NCBI GenBank assembly: GCA_945883755.1
Contig: CAMCXX010000001.1
Location: forward strand, 88,161-152,160
DNA from: Bifidobacterium breve
GTDB lineage: Bacteria; Actinomycetota; Actinomycetes; Nanopelagicales; Nanopelagicaceae
Reading direction: 5' to 3'
DNA length: 64,000 bases
Both the position numbers and the translations under genes were made by a program. The notes under the pieces were generated by a model. The model made no database searches, was not told the origin of the DNA, and saw only the letters and a list, made by a program, of their open reading frames with translations. Positions within the stretch are counted from its first letter, which is position 1, and every line of letters starts with the position of its first letter. Shown piece by piece: positions 19,189-28,446 of the stretch.

Positions 19189-20312
19189 TACTTACTCCGC
19201 TCTCTCTTTGCACCAGCATGAGTTAGCGCAGCTGAATCAATAATCTCATCGGCAAAATCAGGGGAGATCTCACCAGTTGGCTTACCATCAACTGTTTTAC
19301 TCATTAACAAGAGCAGATTTACAACGTTGCGCGAGAACAACATGGATGCGTGATACGGCAGTTGGCTTGGCACATCTTTACCGCCCCACATAGTTACTCC
19401 GGCACTTGTTGTAATTACCTGACCGGCGACACTGCCTTCAACATTTCCACCGCTTTCAGATGCCAAATCAACAATGACTGATCCAGGTTTCATCTGGGCT
19501 GCCATTTGCGCAGTTACTAATTGTGGTGCAGTACGACCTGGAACAGCTGCAGTGGTAATTAAAACATCAGCTGCTGCAATATATGGTGTTAGTAATTCCC
19601 GTTGTTTAGCTGCGCGCTCCTCGGTCATCTCTCGGGCGTAGCCACCTGCACCTTCAAGTGCTTCTAACTCAAGTGTGATGAACTTTGCGCCCATGGATTT
19701 AACCTCATCAGCAGAGGCGGGGCGAACATCATATGCACTGACGACTGCACCTAAACGTTTTGCAGTTGCAATCGCTTGTAAGCCAGCAACACCTGCACCT
19801 AACACAACTACCTTTGCCGGTGTAACTGTGCCAGCAGCGGTCATAAGTAATGGGAAAAACTTTGGTGATAATTCAGCAGCGACTAACGCAGCACGATAAC
19901 CGGCACATAATGCTTGTGAGGTAAGTGCATCCATTGATTGAGCACGTGAAATACGTGGAACTGATTCCAGTGAAAAAGCGGTAACACCAGCGCTTGCAGC
20001 AGCGGTAATTGAATCGGCAGATCCAGATGGAGATAAAAATGAGATTGTGATTGCGCCCTTTTTAAGTGAGCTCATTTGCGCTGGAGTTAATGGCTGAACA
20101 GATAAAACTACATCTGCATCCTTTAATACATCCCCTGATTTAATAACCGCACCAGCTGCTTCAAAATCTTTATCAGATGCTTGTGCAGTTAAGCCAGCGC
20201 CAGATTCAATAACTACTTCAAGTCCAGCCTTACTTAACTTTGAAATAATATCTGGAACTAGGGCAACCCGCTTTTCGCCATCTTTAATCTCTTTAGGAAC
20301 GGCTACTCGCAT
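19188..20312 (-). CDS. pntAA: NAD(P) transhydrogenase alpha subunit, NAD-binding part
   Basis: MRVAVPKEIKDGEKRVALVPDI; VVLGAGVAGLQAIATAKRLGA. Confidence 0.94.
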   Translation of the reverse strand: MRVAVPKEIKDGEKRVALVPDIISKLSKAGLEVVIESGAGLTAQASDKDFEAAGAVIKSGDVLKDADVVLSVQPLTPAQMSSLKKGAITISFLSPSGSADSITAAASAGVTAFSLESVPRISRAQSMDALTSQALCAGYRAALVAAELSPKFFPLLMTAAGTVTPAKVVVLGAGVAGLQAIATAKRLGAVVSAYDVRPASADEVKSMGAKFITLELEALEGAGGYAREMTEERAAKQRELLTPYIAAADVLITTAAVPGRTAPQLVTAQMAAQMKPGSVIVDLASESGGNVEGSVAGQVITTSAGVTMWGGKDVPSQLPYHASMLFSRNVVNLLLLMSKTVDGKPTGEISPDFADEIIDSAALTHAGAKRERSK

Positions 20313-20367
20313 TGGGTAAATCTACCCTCAATTTAATTCTTACTTAACTTATTACGGTGCTAGACCG

Positions 20368-21306
20368 TTAATTTCCGCTCAGATCACCACGTGTTAGATG
20401 AAATAGCAGGGCTTGAATGGTGGTTCGTCGGTGGAATGCTTGTCGCCAGACTACCGATTTAGTGCTATCAATTACATCAGCACTTACTTCTTCACCTCTG
20501 TGTGCTGGCAGGCAGTGCATAAATATTGAATCTTTAGCGGTGAGCTTCATTAACTTATCTGTAACTGCAAATGGTGAAAGTGCTTCAAACTTTTCACTGC
20601 GATCAGATTCCGAATCTCCCATTGACATCCAAACATCGGTGTATAAAACGCTAGCGTCCTTGGCTGCTGCAACTGGATCATTACTGATCTCAATTGTGCC
20701 ACCAGAGTTTTTAGCAAGTGATTGCGCCTGCTTTACTATCTCTGGCTTAGGTGACCATTTACCTGATGGTGTTGCAACAACAACATTTGCACCCATAGTT
20801 GCACCCATAATCAGCCAAGCATTAGCCATATTGTTGCCATCACCTAAGTAAACAAATTTTCGGCCGGCAATATTTTTACCAAAGTTTTCTCGAATAGTTA
20901 TCCAATCTGCAAGTAATTGAGTTGGATGATCATCATCAGTTAGTGCGTTAATAACTGGAATAGATGCAAACTTTCCTAGCTCATCAACATCAGATTGAGC
21001 AAAGGTGCGGACTATTAAGGCATCACAAAAGCCAGAGATAATCTTTGCGGTATCAGCGATGGTTTCACCACGACCAATTTGAAGATCATCACCTCGCAAA
21101 AAAATTGGTGAGCCACCTAAGTGCGCAACTGCGGTCTCTGAGGCTAATCTGGTTCGAGTTGATGATTTGGTCATATAGACCGCAACAGTTTTTTTAGCCA
21201 GATGTTTCTTGGCAGACAATGGCTTCTCAGCAAACTTTGTAGCAGATTTGAGCAGCAACTCAATATCAGCCCTGGATAGATCGCTGGTGCGAAGTAGATC
21301 CTTCAT
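20368..21306 (-). CDS. argF: Ornithine carbamoyltransferase
   Basis: KSSTRTRLASE, HPTQLLADW, FMHCLPAHRGEEV. Confidence 0.93.
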   Translation of the reverse strand: MKDLLRTSDLSRADIELLLKSATKFAEKPLSAKKHLAKKTVAVYMTKSSTRTRLASETAVAHLGGSPIFLRGDDLQIGRGETIADTAKIISGFCDALIVRTFAQSDVDELGKFASIPVINALTDDDHPTQLLADWITIRENFGKNIAGRKFVYLGDGNNMANAWLIMGATMGANVVVATPSGKWSPKPEIVKQAQSLAKNSGGTIEISNDPVAAAKDASVLYTDVWMSMGDSESDRSEKFEALSPFAVTDKLMKLTAKDSIFMHCLPAHRGEEVSADVIDSTKSVVWRQAFHRRTTIQALLFHLTRGDLSGN

Positions 21307-21352
21307 GAGCAGAGCCTAATCGCAAGCGCCTTGATCAGGATAATATTTACGC

Positions 21353-21589
21353 ATGGGCTTTCTCTCTGATCTTCTCGAAAAAACCAAGCCAGCACAGACG
21401 CCTTTAAGTATTGATGAGGGCGATCACGAGCGATTTTCGCATTATGTCGATAAGAACAAAATTACCGAATCTGCAGTTTCTGGCAGACCTGTACGAGCTT
21501 TATGTGGCAAGAAGTGGATTCCTAACCGAGACCCGCAAAAATTTCCAGTGTGTCCAACATGTAAAGAGATCCACGCTTCCTTGAAGTAA
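21353..21589 (+). CDS. DUF3039 family protein
   Basis: GDHERFSHYVDKNKITESAVSGRPVRALCGKKWIPNRDPQKFPVCPTCKEI. Confidence 0.85.
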   Translation: MGFLSDLLEKTKPAQTPLSIDEGDHERFSHYVDKNKITESAVSGRPVRALCGKKWIPNRDPQKFPVCPTCKEIHASLK

Positions 21590-21621
21590 ATTTTAAGTTT
21601 CACCCGTTAACCTATCTTGAT

Positions 21622-23346
21622 ATGAGGAAATTCAGTATTTGCGTTGTTGCATTTATTCTTGCAATATCTGGAACTGTCTTCACTTCAGCAAATGCTGAGA
21701 ATCCGCCAAGACGAATTTTGTCTGGTTGGATGGATGGTTCACCCACTGTTTACCTTCGATCGGTTGATACAAATTTTAAGTATGAGGTAATTAAGGATGT
21801 TTCACCATTTTGGTATGGCTTATTAAGTGAATCCAATATTCGCGATAAGTACGCCTTGGGTCTTTACACAAAGCCAATCACCGGGGCAATTGCTGATTTA
21901 AGACAACGTGGTTTTGTCATCCTGCCATCAATTACAGATGATCAACCAGTTCGAGTCTTAGCTGGAATTTTAGCTGATGAAGCACGACGAGCAGTATTGG
22001 TAAAAAGCATTAGAGATTTAGTTGCAAAGTATAATTATGATGGAATTGATTTAGATTTTGAAAAGTTTTATGCAAAGGGTGAAACCCGAGCAAATTGGGT
22101 AGTAATGAAACCCAATTGGGTCTCATTTATAAAGGAGATCTCTGCTGCACTTCGCGCAGATGGAAAATTATTATCAGTAACAACACCGCCAGATTTTGAT
22201 CGTGCTACGAAGCGGGCTGGAAATTGGGTTTATGCCTGGGCTGAAATCGGGCCACACATTGATCGGTTAAGAATCATGGCTTATGACTTCTCAACGGTGA
22301 ATGCTGGACCAATTGGTCCACTTGATTGGACCGAGGATGCAGTTAAGTATGCAGTAAGTCAGATGCCCGCCTCCAAAGTTTATGTTGGTATTCCAGGTTA
22401 TGGCAGAGATTGGATTACTAAAGTAGATGGCGTTTGTCCGAAAGCTTTTGCAACCTCAATAGTTGTTGGTGGTAGAGCTGCACTTGCAATGCGGGATGCG
22501 GTTAATTTGCCAAGTATTTATGGTGGTGCCGCTGTTTATAACGCAACCATTGGTGAAAATAAATTTACCTACCAAAAGGCGTATACCGATCCAACAAATA
22601 GCGCAATTACTTGTACTGCATCTAGAACTGCTTGGTACCCAGATGAGAGATCTTATGCAGCACGCGCACTTTTAGTTGGCAAGTACCGCTTAGGTGGAGT
22701 AGCAGTATGGAGCTTTGGTAAAGAGACATTAGCGGCGGCACAAGCAATTAATAATGCAGCGAAAGCAATTGCTCCTGATGTTGTTGTCAGTGAGATATCA
22801 ACTGATCTCGAGCAGGTTGGTTATGGAAATCTATTTAACCTAACCGGCAAATTTTCACTACCTGATAAAACCCCAGTTGTCGGAGTTAATGTGCAGTTTG
22901 AAGTTAAAGGCCCAACAGATACAAATTGGCGAAGTGTTGCCGCTGGTACCACAGATGCAAATGGAGTTATTACATCACCGGCAATTTTGGGCCAAAAGAG
23001 TCAGATTAGATTGGTAAGTGAGGCAAGTTGGGAGCGTTCAGAGGGTCGAAGTAGCGAGAAGGTAATTACCGTAGCTCCAACCGTTAATTTAAATCTGCCC
23101 GCCTCCGTCAAAGCAAACGCGAGCTATCAGGTAGTTGGCCAGATTCTGCCGGCGGCTGCGGCAATTAATGTAACGGTCCGGCGAAATGGATCGACCTTCG
23201 GCAGCGTCACAACGGATCAACGTGGTGAATTTAGATTTACATTGTTAGAGAAAGAGGCAGGATTAGCAACCTATCAAGCGGTACTGGCCAACACCGCACA
23301 GGCAAATGCTGGAACCAGTCAGGCATACTCACTATTAGTTCGGTAG
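21622..23346 (+). CDS. Secreted glycosyl hydrolase family 18-like protein
   Basis: Signal peptide; YDGIDLDFEKF (DxxDxDxE); RIMAYDFS; C-terminal Ig-like domains. Confidence 0.8.
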   Translation: MRKFSICVVAFILAISGTVFTSANAENPPRRILSGWMDGSPTVYLRSVDTNFKYEVIKDVSPFWYGLLSESNIRDKYALGLYTKPITGAIADLRQRGFVILPSITDDQPVRVLAGILADEARRAVLVKSIRDLVAKYNYDGIDLDFEKFYAKGETRANWVVMKPNWVSFIKEISAALRADGKLLSVTTPPDFDRATKRAGNWVYAWAEIGPHIDRLRIMAYDFSTVNAGPIGPLDWTEDAVKYAVSQMPASKVYVGIPGYGRDWITKVDGVCPKAFATSIVVGGRAALAMRDAVNLPSIYGGAAVYNATIGENKFTYQKAYTDPTNSAITCTASRTAWYPDERSYAARALLVGKYRLGGVAVWSFGKETLAAAQAINNAAKAIAPDVVVSEISTDLEQVGYGNLFNLTGKFSLPDKTPVVGVNVQFEVKGPTDTNWRSVAAGTTDANGVITSPAILGQKSQIRLVSEASWERSEGRSSEKVITVAPTVNLNLPASVKANASYQVVGQILPAAAAINVTVRRNGSTFGSVTTDQRGEFRFTLLEKEAGLATYQAVLANTAQANAGTSQAYSLLVR

Positions 23347-23367
23347 TTTTCATAAGATAATAAGGGC

Positions 23368-23664
23368 GTGAGTACCGAGACCGAAGAGCTCTCCGAGTTA
23401 GATTTATCAAAGTTTTTTGATCGACCATGGGTATGCATTGTTTGGGATGATCCAGTTAATTTACAAAGTTATGTAACCTATGTATTTATAAAATTATTTG
23501 GCTTTAGCAAAGAGAAAGCACACGAGTTAATGATGAAGGTTCATACCGAAGGTAAAGCAGTGGTTGCAGCAGGCTCTCGGGAAGCTATGGAGAATGATGT
23601 TCAGCGACTACATGAACATGGTTTATGGGCAACGCTGCAAAGAGATGATCATGGGGGAGTTTAA
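23368..23664 (+). CDS. clpS: ATP-dependent Clp protease adaptor ClpS
   Basis: [20 protein letters not shown] ... [17 protein letters not shown]. Confidence 0.93.
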   Translation: MSTETEELSELDLSKFFDRPWVCIVWDDPVNLQSYVTYVFIKLFGFSKEKAHELMMKVHTEGKAVVAAGSREAMENDVQRLHEHGLWATLQRDDHGGV

Positions 23665-24220
23665 AGGAACACCGGCAACTGGTGATTTAACAGTTGCACT
23701 TAGCAATGATGAATTGCATATTTTAATTAACCTAGTTGAACAATTACTTGAATTATTAGGTGAGCGTAACTTCACCCACCACTATCAATCAGATGATCCC
23801 TTTGCACAATTAATGGCGGCGCAGTTGATGAGCATGGAGCCATTATCAGCACCTGAGGATCCAGTTTTAAATCGTTTGCTACCAAATGCATATGCCGATC
23901 CCGATGCTGCGGATGAGTTTCGTAAATTTACCGAACCCAGGTTGCGCCAGATCAAACAACAACATCTAATGTATCTACGAGAGCAGTTAGTTTTTCCAGT
24001 TGATCATGAGTTGCCCAAGGCGGATATTTCAATTAGTGATGCCCAACAATGGTTACTTGCGCTAAATGATCTTCGATTGGCATTAGCGGTTCGGCTAGAG
24101 GTCGAGCCAGATACATTTGAAGAGTATGAGTTAATGCCAGATAGTGAGCCTAAGAAATCTTTATTAGCGGTTTATTTCTGGTTAGGTGGAATTCAAGAGA
24201 AACTTTTAGATCACCTATAA
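23651..24220 (+). CDS. DUF2017 family protein
   Basis: Follows clp[23 protein letters not shown] ... DDPFAQL; ATG at 23651 overlaps the clpS end. Confidence 0.75.
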   Translation: MGEFKGTPATGDLTVALSNDELHILINLVEQLLELLGERNFTHHYQSDDPFAQLMAAQLMSMEPLSAPEDPVLNRLLPNAYADPDAADEFRKFTEPRLRQIKQQHLMYLREQLVFPVDHELPKADISISDAQQWLLALNDLRLALAVRLEVEPDTFEEYELMPDSEPKKSLLAVYFWLGGIQEKLLDHL

Positions 24221-24262
24221 AAAAATCTGCGGTTCCTAACTTTCAGGAACCGCAGATTTTCT
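24221..24262. terminator. Bidirectional rho-independent terminator
   Basis: AAAATCTGCGGTTCCT-AACTTTC-AGGAACCGCAGATTTT between convergent genes. Confidence 0.9.
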
Positions 24263-24279
24263 AGAGTTAAAAAGAAGAG

Positions 24280-25053
24280 TTACGCGTCTTCCTTCATTCC
24301 CTCTGCTACTGACTTCATCTTTGCAATCTTGTAGATTGTTAGACCAAATACGCACTTCGCGGCAACATCTGCGAGTGTGTATCCAATTTGACGATTAACA
24401 AATGCTTCAGCCGAGGCTGCACCTGCTGCATCAATAATTGGAAGTAAGTAAGCGATTGGGTAAACGCCCCATGTTGCGATCAACAACATACGTAAGCGGC
24501 CAACAGTTGCGGCTACTCCAGCTGGTTGACGATCTAGAGACTTTGATAGCTCTACGAATAGAACATAAAGAATGTATAGGAAAGGAAGTGTTGATAGAAC
24601 ACCCCAAATAATCTTTGTGTTTGTGTCAGATGAAAGCTCGCCTGGGTAACCAAGTGCGATCATCGCTGCTGCTGCTGGAACTAGGCGGTTGATCAATGAA
24701 GATGCAGCAGCCTTAGCTAGAGCGAGTACAGCAATTACCTCTACTAGAAGTAGTGGCACAGTAAGGATCCAGTCAACATAACGGTAACCCTCATTGAAGG
24801 TTCCCTTAGCGGTTCCAACCATGATCTTTCCATCAACAAATGACTCGTTGAAGGAGTTGAAGATTCGCCAGTAGTGGTAAGCGGCGATGAAGGTAACCAT
24901 TGAGGACATAATTAATGCGCCACGGTACTTAGGAAGTACACGTGATTGTGCAACTAGTGTGAAGACGGTCGTAGCAAGCATAGATATAAGTCCAAATGAA
25001 AGGATGTTATAAATTACGCTGTACTGACCATCGGTTAATGCGATTGATGTCAT
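24280..25053 (-). CDS. Actinorhodopsin, light-driven proton pump
   Basis: Helix C RYVDWILTVPLLLVE (D-T-E pump motif) and helix G ADVAAKCVFG retinal Lys. Confidence 0.95.
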   Translation of the reverse strand: MTSIALTDGQYSVIYNILSFGLISMLATTVFTLVAQSRVLPKYRGALIMSSMVTFIAAYHYWRIFNSFNESFVDGKIMVGTAKGTFNEGYRYVDWILTVPLLLVEVIAVLALAKAAASSLINRLVPAAAAMIALGYPGELSSDTNTKIIWGVLSTLPFLYILYVLFVELSKSLDRQPAGVAATVGRLRMLLIATWGVYPIAYLLPIIDAAGAASAEAFVNRQIGYTLADVAAKCVFGLTIYKIAKMKSVAEGMKEDA

Positions 25054-25200
25054 TTAAATAGCCTCCATAGGCATTTAATTTGCTCATACCCTTTTGGGCG
25101 TAAGCCAGTGGGCTTTGCTAACTTCATATGATCGCTAGCACCGTCCACCTGCCATAAGGATGGTGGTTACTCACAGGTTGGGCAAGGCTGGACGCAGTAA
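25050..25200 (-). promoter_or_regulatory. Structured 5' leader of the actinorhodopsin gene (candidate)
   Basis: Helices CGTCCA/TGGACG (25142-25147/25189-25194), CCTG/CAGG, CCAT/ATGG, GCTAAC/GCTAGC with one wobble, AAGCC/GGCTT, CCC/GGG. Confidence 0.5.
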
Positions 25201-25291
25201 TTTCACAGAATTTCTTTAAATTTTTACCCCTCCTGAGCGTGAAATCCTGAGAAATGGGGAAAGAAATACCGCCCCGCTTACACTTACCCAA

Positions 25292-26119
25292 ATGAGTCCA
25301 GAGAAGGCGCCAACCGCCGCAACCCCTGCCGCCACCGCTCCAATTGGGATCTTTGATTCCGGGGTGGGCGGTTTAACTGTTGCTCGGGCGGTCATTGATC
25401 AACTGCCAGGTGAGTCAATTCTTTATGTGGGCGATACAGCTCGCGGACCTTATGGTCCAAAATCATTGGCGCAGGTTAGAGGTTACGCCTTAGAGATTAT
25501 GGATCAACTAGTCGATGCTGGCGTTAAGGCAATTGTGATTGCTTGTAACACTGCAAGTGCTGCCGTCCTACGTGATGCAAGAGAGCGGTACTCAATTCCA
25601 GTGGTTGAGGTGATTGCGCCTGCTGTTCGTCGCGCAGTTTCTGCAACTAGAAGTGGCAAGGTCGGAGTTATTGGCACCACTGCAACTATTGAGTCAAAGG
25701 CTTATCTGGATGCATTTGCGGCAGCGCCAAAATTAGAGATTACATCGATCGCCTGCCCATTATTTGTTGAGTATGTAGAGCGCGGTGAAACTGCTGGCGC
25801 TGGCATCACAAAGGTAGCGCAGGATTACTTAGCACCGCTTTCTGCAGCGAAGATCGACACCTTAGTTTTAGGTTGCACTCACTACCCATTATTAACCGGT
25901 GTTATTTCATATGTAATGGGAAATGAGGTCACCTTGGTCTCAAGTGCAGAGGAAACTGCAAAGGATTTATACCGAATCTTGGTAGAGCAGGATTTAGTAA
26001 ATAAGTCAGGCGGCCCAGTTACCCATAATTTTGTGGCAACGGGAGCAGCCGATAAGTTCAGTGCATTAGCTCGTAGATTTTTGGGACCTGAGGTGGTTAG
26101 CGTCTCGCAAAAGATTTAA
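25292..26119 (+). CDS. murI: Glutamate racemase
   Basis: [34 protein letters not shown]. Confidence 0.96.
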   Translation: MSPEKAPTAATPAATAPIGIFDSGVGGLTVARAVIDQLPGESILYVGDTARGPYGPKSLAQVRGYALEIMDQLVDAGVKAIVIACNTASAAVLRDARERYSIPVVEVIAPAVRRAVSATRSGKVGVIGTTATIESKAYLDAFAAAPKLEITSIACPLFVEYVERGETAGAGITKVAQDYLAPLSAAKIDTLVLGCTHYPLLTGVISYVMGNEVTLVSSAEETAKDLYRILVEQDLVNKSGGPVTHNFVATGAADKFSALARRFLGPEVVSVSQKI

Positions 26120-26173
26120 GTTTTTTCAAGATTAACCACAAGATAAATCAAAAAGGTTGAAGAGGAGCAGAAA

Positions 26174-26896
26174 ATGGCACGTATTGATGGAAGAGAGCCA
26201 GATCAATTACGCAAAATCTCTTTTACTAGAAATTGGTTAAATAATGCAGAGGGATCAGTATTAGTTGAGTTTGGCAACACCCGAGTTTTATGTGTGGCCT
26301 CATTTACTCCCGGTGTTCCACGATGGCTAGTTGGAAAGGGCGCAGGTTGGGTTACAAGTGAGTATGCGATGTTGCCACGAGCAACTCATACCCGTTCTGA
26401 CCGCGAAAGTGTTAAAGGAAAATTAGGTGGCAGAACACAAGAGATCTCAAGATTAGTTGGTCGATCATTGCGCGGTGTAGTTGATATGAAGGCGTTGGGC
26501 GAAAACACAATTGTGATTGATTGCGATGTTTTACAGGCAGATGGTGGCACACGTACCGCCGCAATAACTGGTGCATATGTTGCGCTACAAGATGCAATTA
26601 CCTGGGCAAAGAGCAAGGGACATGTAGCAGAAAGTGCAAATCCAATTGCGCAATCAGTAGCTGCTGTTTCAGTTGGAATTATAAATGGTGTACCAATGCT
26701 AGATCTTTGTTATGAAGAGGATGTAACTGCCGAGACTGATATGAATATTGTGTGCACCAGTGATGGTAATTTCATCGAGGTACAAGGAACCGCCGAAGGT
26801 AAACCCTTTGATCGCACCTTGTTAAATAATCTATTAGATCTGGGTTCAGCTGGCTGTTTGCAATTGAGTAAGTTGCAAGCACAAGCCTTGTTATAA
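26174..26896 (+). CDS. rph: Ribonuclease PH
   Basis: [55 protein letters not shown]. Confidence 0.96.
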   Translation: MARIDGREPDQLRKISFTRNWLNNAEGSVLVEFGNTRVLCVASFTPGVPRWLVGKGAGWVTSEYAMLPRATHTRSDRESVKGKLGGRTQEISRLVGRSLRGVVDMKALGENTIVIDCDVLQADGGTRTAAITGAYVALQDAITWAKSKGHVAESANPIAQSVAAVSVGIINGVPMLDLCYEEDVTAETDMNIVCTSDGNFIEVQGTAEGKPFDRTLLNNLLDLGSAGCLQLSKLQAQALL

Positions 26897-26912
26897 GTTA
26901 CCAGTTAAAAAA

Positions 26913-27530
26913 TTGCGTAAATTAGTTTTAGCAACTCATAATCAAGGCAAAATTGATGAGTTTAAAAGATTGCTCGCCGAATATGCTGGTGATGTAATTG
27001 TTTTAGGGTTAAGTGATTTTCCAGATATGCCAAATGTTGCTGAAACTGGAAAAACTTTAATTGAAAATGCTCTCTTAAAATCTCGAGCGATCGCTAAATT
27101 TACCAATCTACCAGCGCTAGCTGATGACAGTGGGCTATTTGTTGATTACTTAAATGGTGCCCCCGGCATATATTCCGCCAGATTTGCGGGATATCAAGGT
27201 CAGATAGCTAGCGAGCGAGATCGTTTAAATAATGAGAGATTGTTAAAGGAGCTACGTAATGTTGCTCGCCCAGATCGCAAGGCACAATTTAACTGTGCGG
27301 TGGTTTTTACCAATCTAAATTTAGATTTTGAGGCGCAGGAGTTAGGCAAGTTGTCAGGTGAGATCGCCGAAGCTGCCATTGGTGAGGCTGGCTTTGGCTA
27401 CGACAGCCTCTTTATCCCAGAGGGTTTTGACCAAACACTTGCGCAACTTGGTGCGGGGGTGAAGGACAGGATTAGCCATCGCGGGCTGGCAATGCGTGCG
27501 ATTGTGCCAACCTTGAGCCTGCATCTGTAA
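26913..27530 (+). CDS. rdgB: XTP/dITP diphosphatase (RdgB/HAM1 family)
   Basis: LATHNQGKIDEFKRLL, ALADDSGLFVDYLNGAPGIYSARFAG, SHRGLAM; TTG start. Confidence 0.93.
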   Translation: MRKLVLATHNQGKIDEFKRLLAEYAGDVIVLGLSDFPDMPNVAETGKTLIENALLKSRAIAKFTNLPALADDSGLFVDYLNGAPGIYSARFAGYQGQIASERDRLNNERLLKELRNVARPDRKAQFNCAVVFTNLNLDFEAQELGKLSGEIAEAAIGEAGFGYDSLFIPEGFDQTLAQLGAGVKDRISHRGLAMRAIVPTLSLHL

Positions 27531-27622
27531 TCACTCATGTATCCTTAAGGCTAAGAAATTTTTAAAACCTAATCTGCACAAAATGTCAGTGAAATGTTTC
27601 AACTAAGTAAGGGAGTAATTAA

Positions 27623-28387
27623 GTGGCTGCAAAGAAAAGTGCACGCAAAGCGCCAAAGAGAGCTGTTAAGAAAGCTGCAAAGCGTTCAACAGCAAAACGT
27701 TCAACAGCAAAGCGTTCAACAGCAAAGAAGAGCACCGCTCGTAAAGCTGTAAAGAAAACCGCTAAGCGTAAGTCAAGTAAGAAGTCCGCAACATATAAAG
27801 TTCCACCAGTTCCACTAGGTGGATCTTCTCGTTCTTCAGTATCAACTATTTCTACAACACCAAAACCAGCAGGTGGCTCTTACTCACCAAGCAAGAGCAG
27901 CAAATCCTCTGGTAACTCATCAAATAAGGTTTTGATTGCAGTTGTTCTTGGAATTGTAATTTTGGCGATTGCCGTTATTGCTAGTGGATCATCAGATGAT
28001 GAATCAACAACAGTAACGCCAACTCCAATTGCATCTGAGTCTGCTGCACCGATGCCATCTGAGTCAGCATCTGAGACAACCTCAGCACCTCTTGCAGCGC
28101 ATGAAGCACCAACCAAGATTGTTGCTCAATACAACGCTACTGGCGCAACTGTTTTCTGGAAATCCCCAGAAAGTGCGATCGAGGGCATTACCGGTTACAA
28201 CTTAGAACTTCGCAAGGGTGGCTCAACTGAGTGGAACTTAGTTGCAACAGTTCCAGCAACTCAATTCTCACAAGATATTACAAAAACCGGAACAGATAGT
28301 TGGGCCCAAGTTAAGGTTTCAACTGTTTACTCCGATGGAGTCGTAGTTGATGGCAAGATCTTTGGATTGCCAGGCAGCTGGGAGTAA
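27623..28387 (+). CDS. Single-pass membrane protein with histone-H1-like basic N-terminus and FN3-like C-terminal domain
   Basis: AAKKSARKAPKRAVKKAAKRSTAKRSTAKRSTAKKSTARKAVKKTAKRKSSKK, TM VLIAVVLGIVILAIAVIASG, then APTKIVAQYNATGATVFWKSPES... Confidence 0.65.
   Translation: MAAKKSARKAPKRAVKKAAKRSTAKRSTAKRSTAKKSTARKAVKKTAKRKSSKKSATYKVPPVPLGGSSRSSVSTISTTPKPAGGSYSPSKSSKSSGNSSNKVLIAVVLGIVILAIAVIASGSSDDESTTVTPTPIASESAAPMPSESASETTSAPLAAHEAPTKIVAQYNATGATVFWKSPESAIEGITGYNLELRKGGSTEWNLVATVPATQFSQDITKTGTDSWAQVKVSTVYSDGVVVDGKIFGLPGSWE
27675..27727. repeat. 15-bp in-frame tandem repeat GTTCAACAGCAAA(A/G)C
   Basis: Encodes (KRSTA)3. Confidence 0.8.
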
Positions 28388-28401
28388 ATAAAAAGAAGAT
28401 T

Positions 28402-28441
28402 AATAATCCTCATCGAGAAATTGATGAGGATTATTTTTTTA
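28402..28441 (+). terminator. Rho-independent terminator
   Basis: AATCCTCATC-GAGAAATT-GATGAGGATT followed by ATTTTTTT. Confidence 0.92.
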
Positions 28442-28446
28442 CAGAT

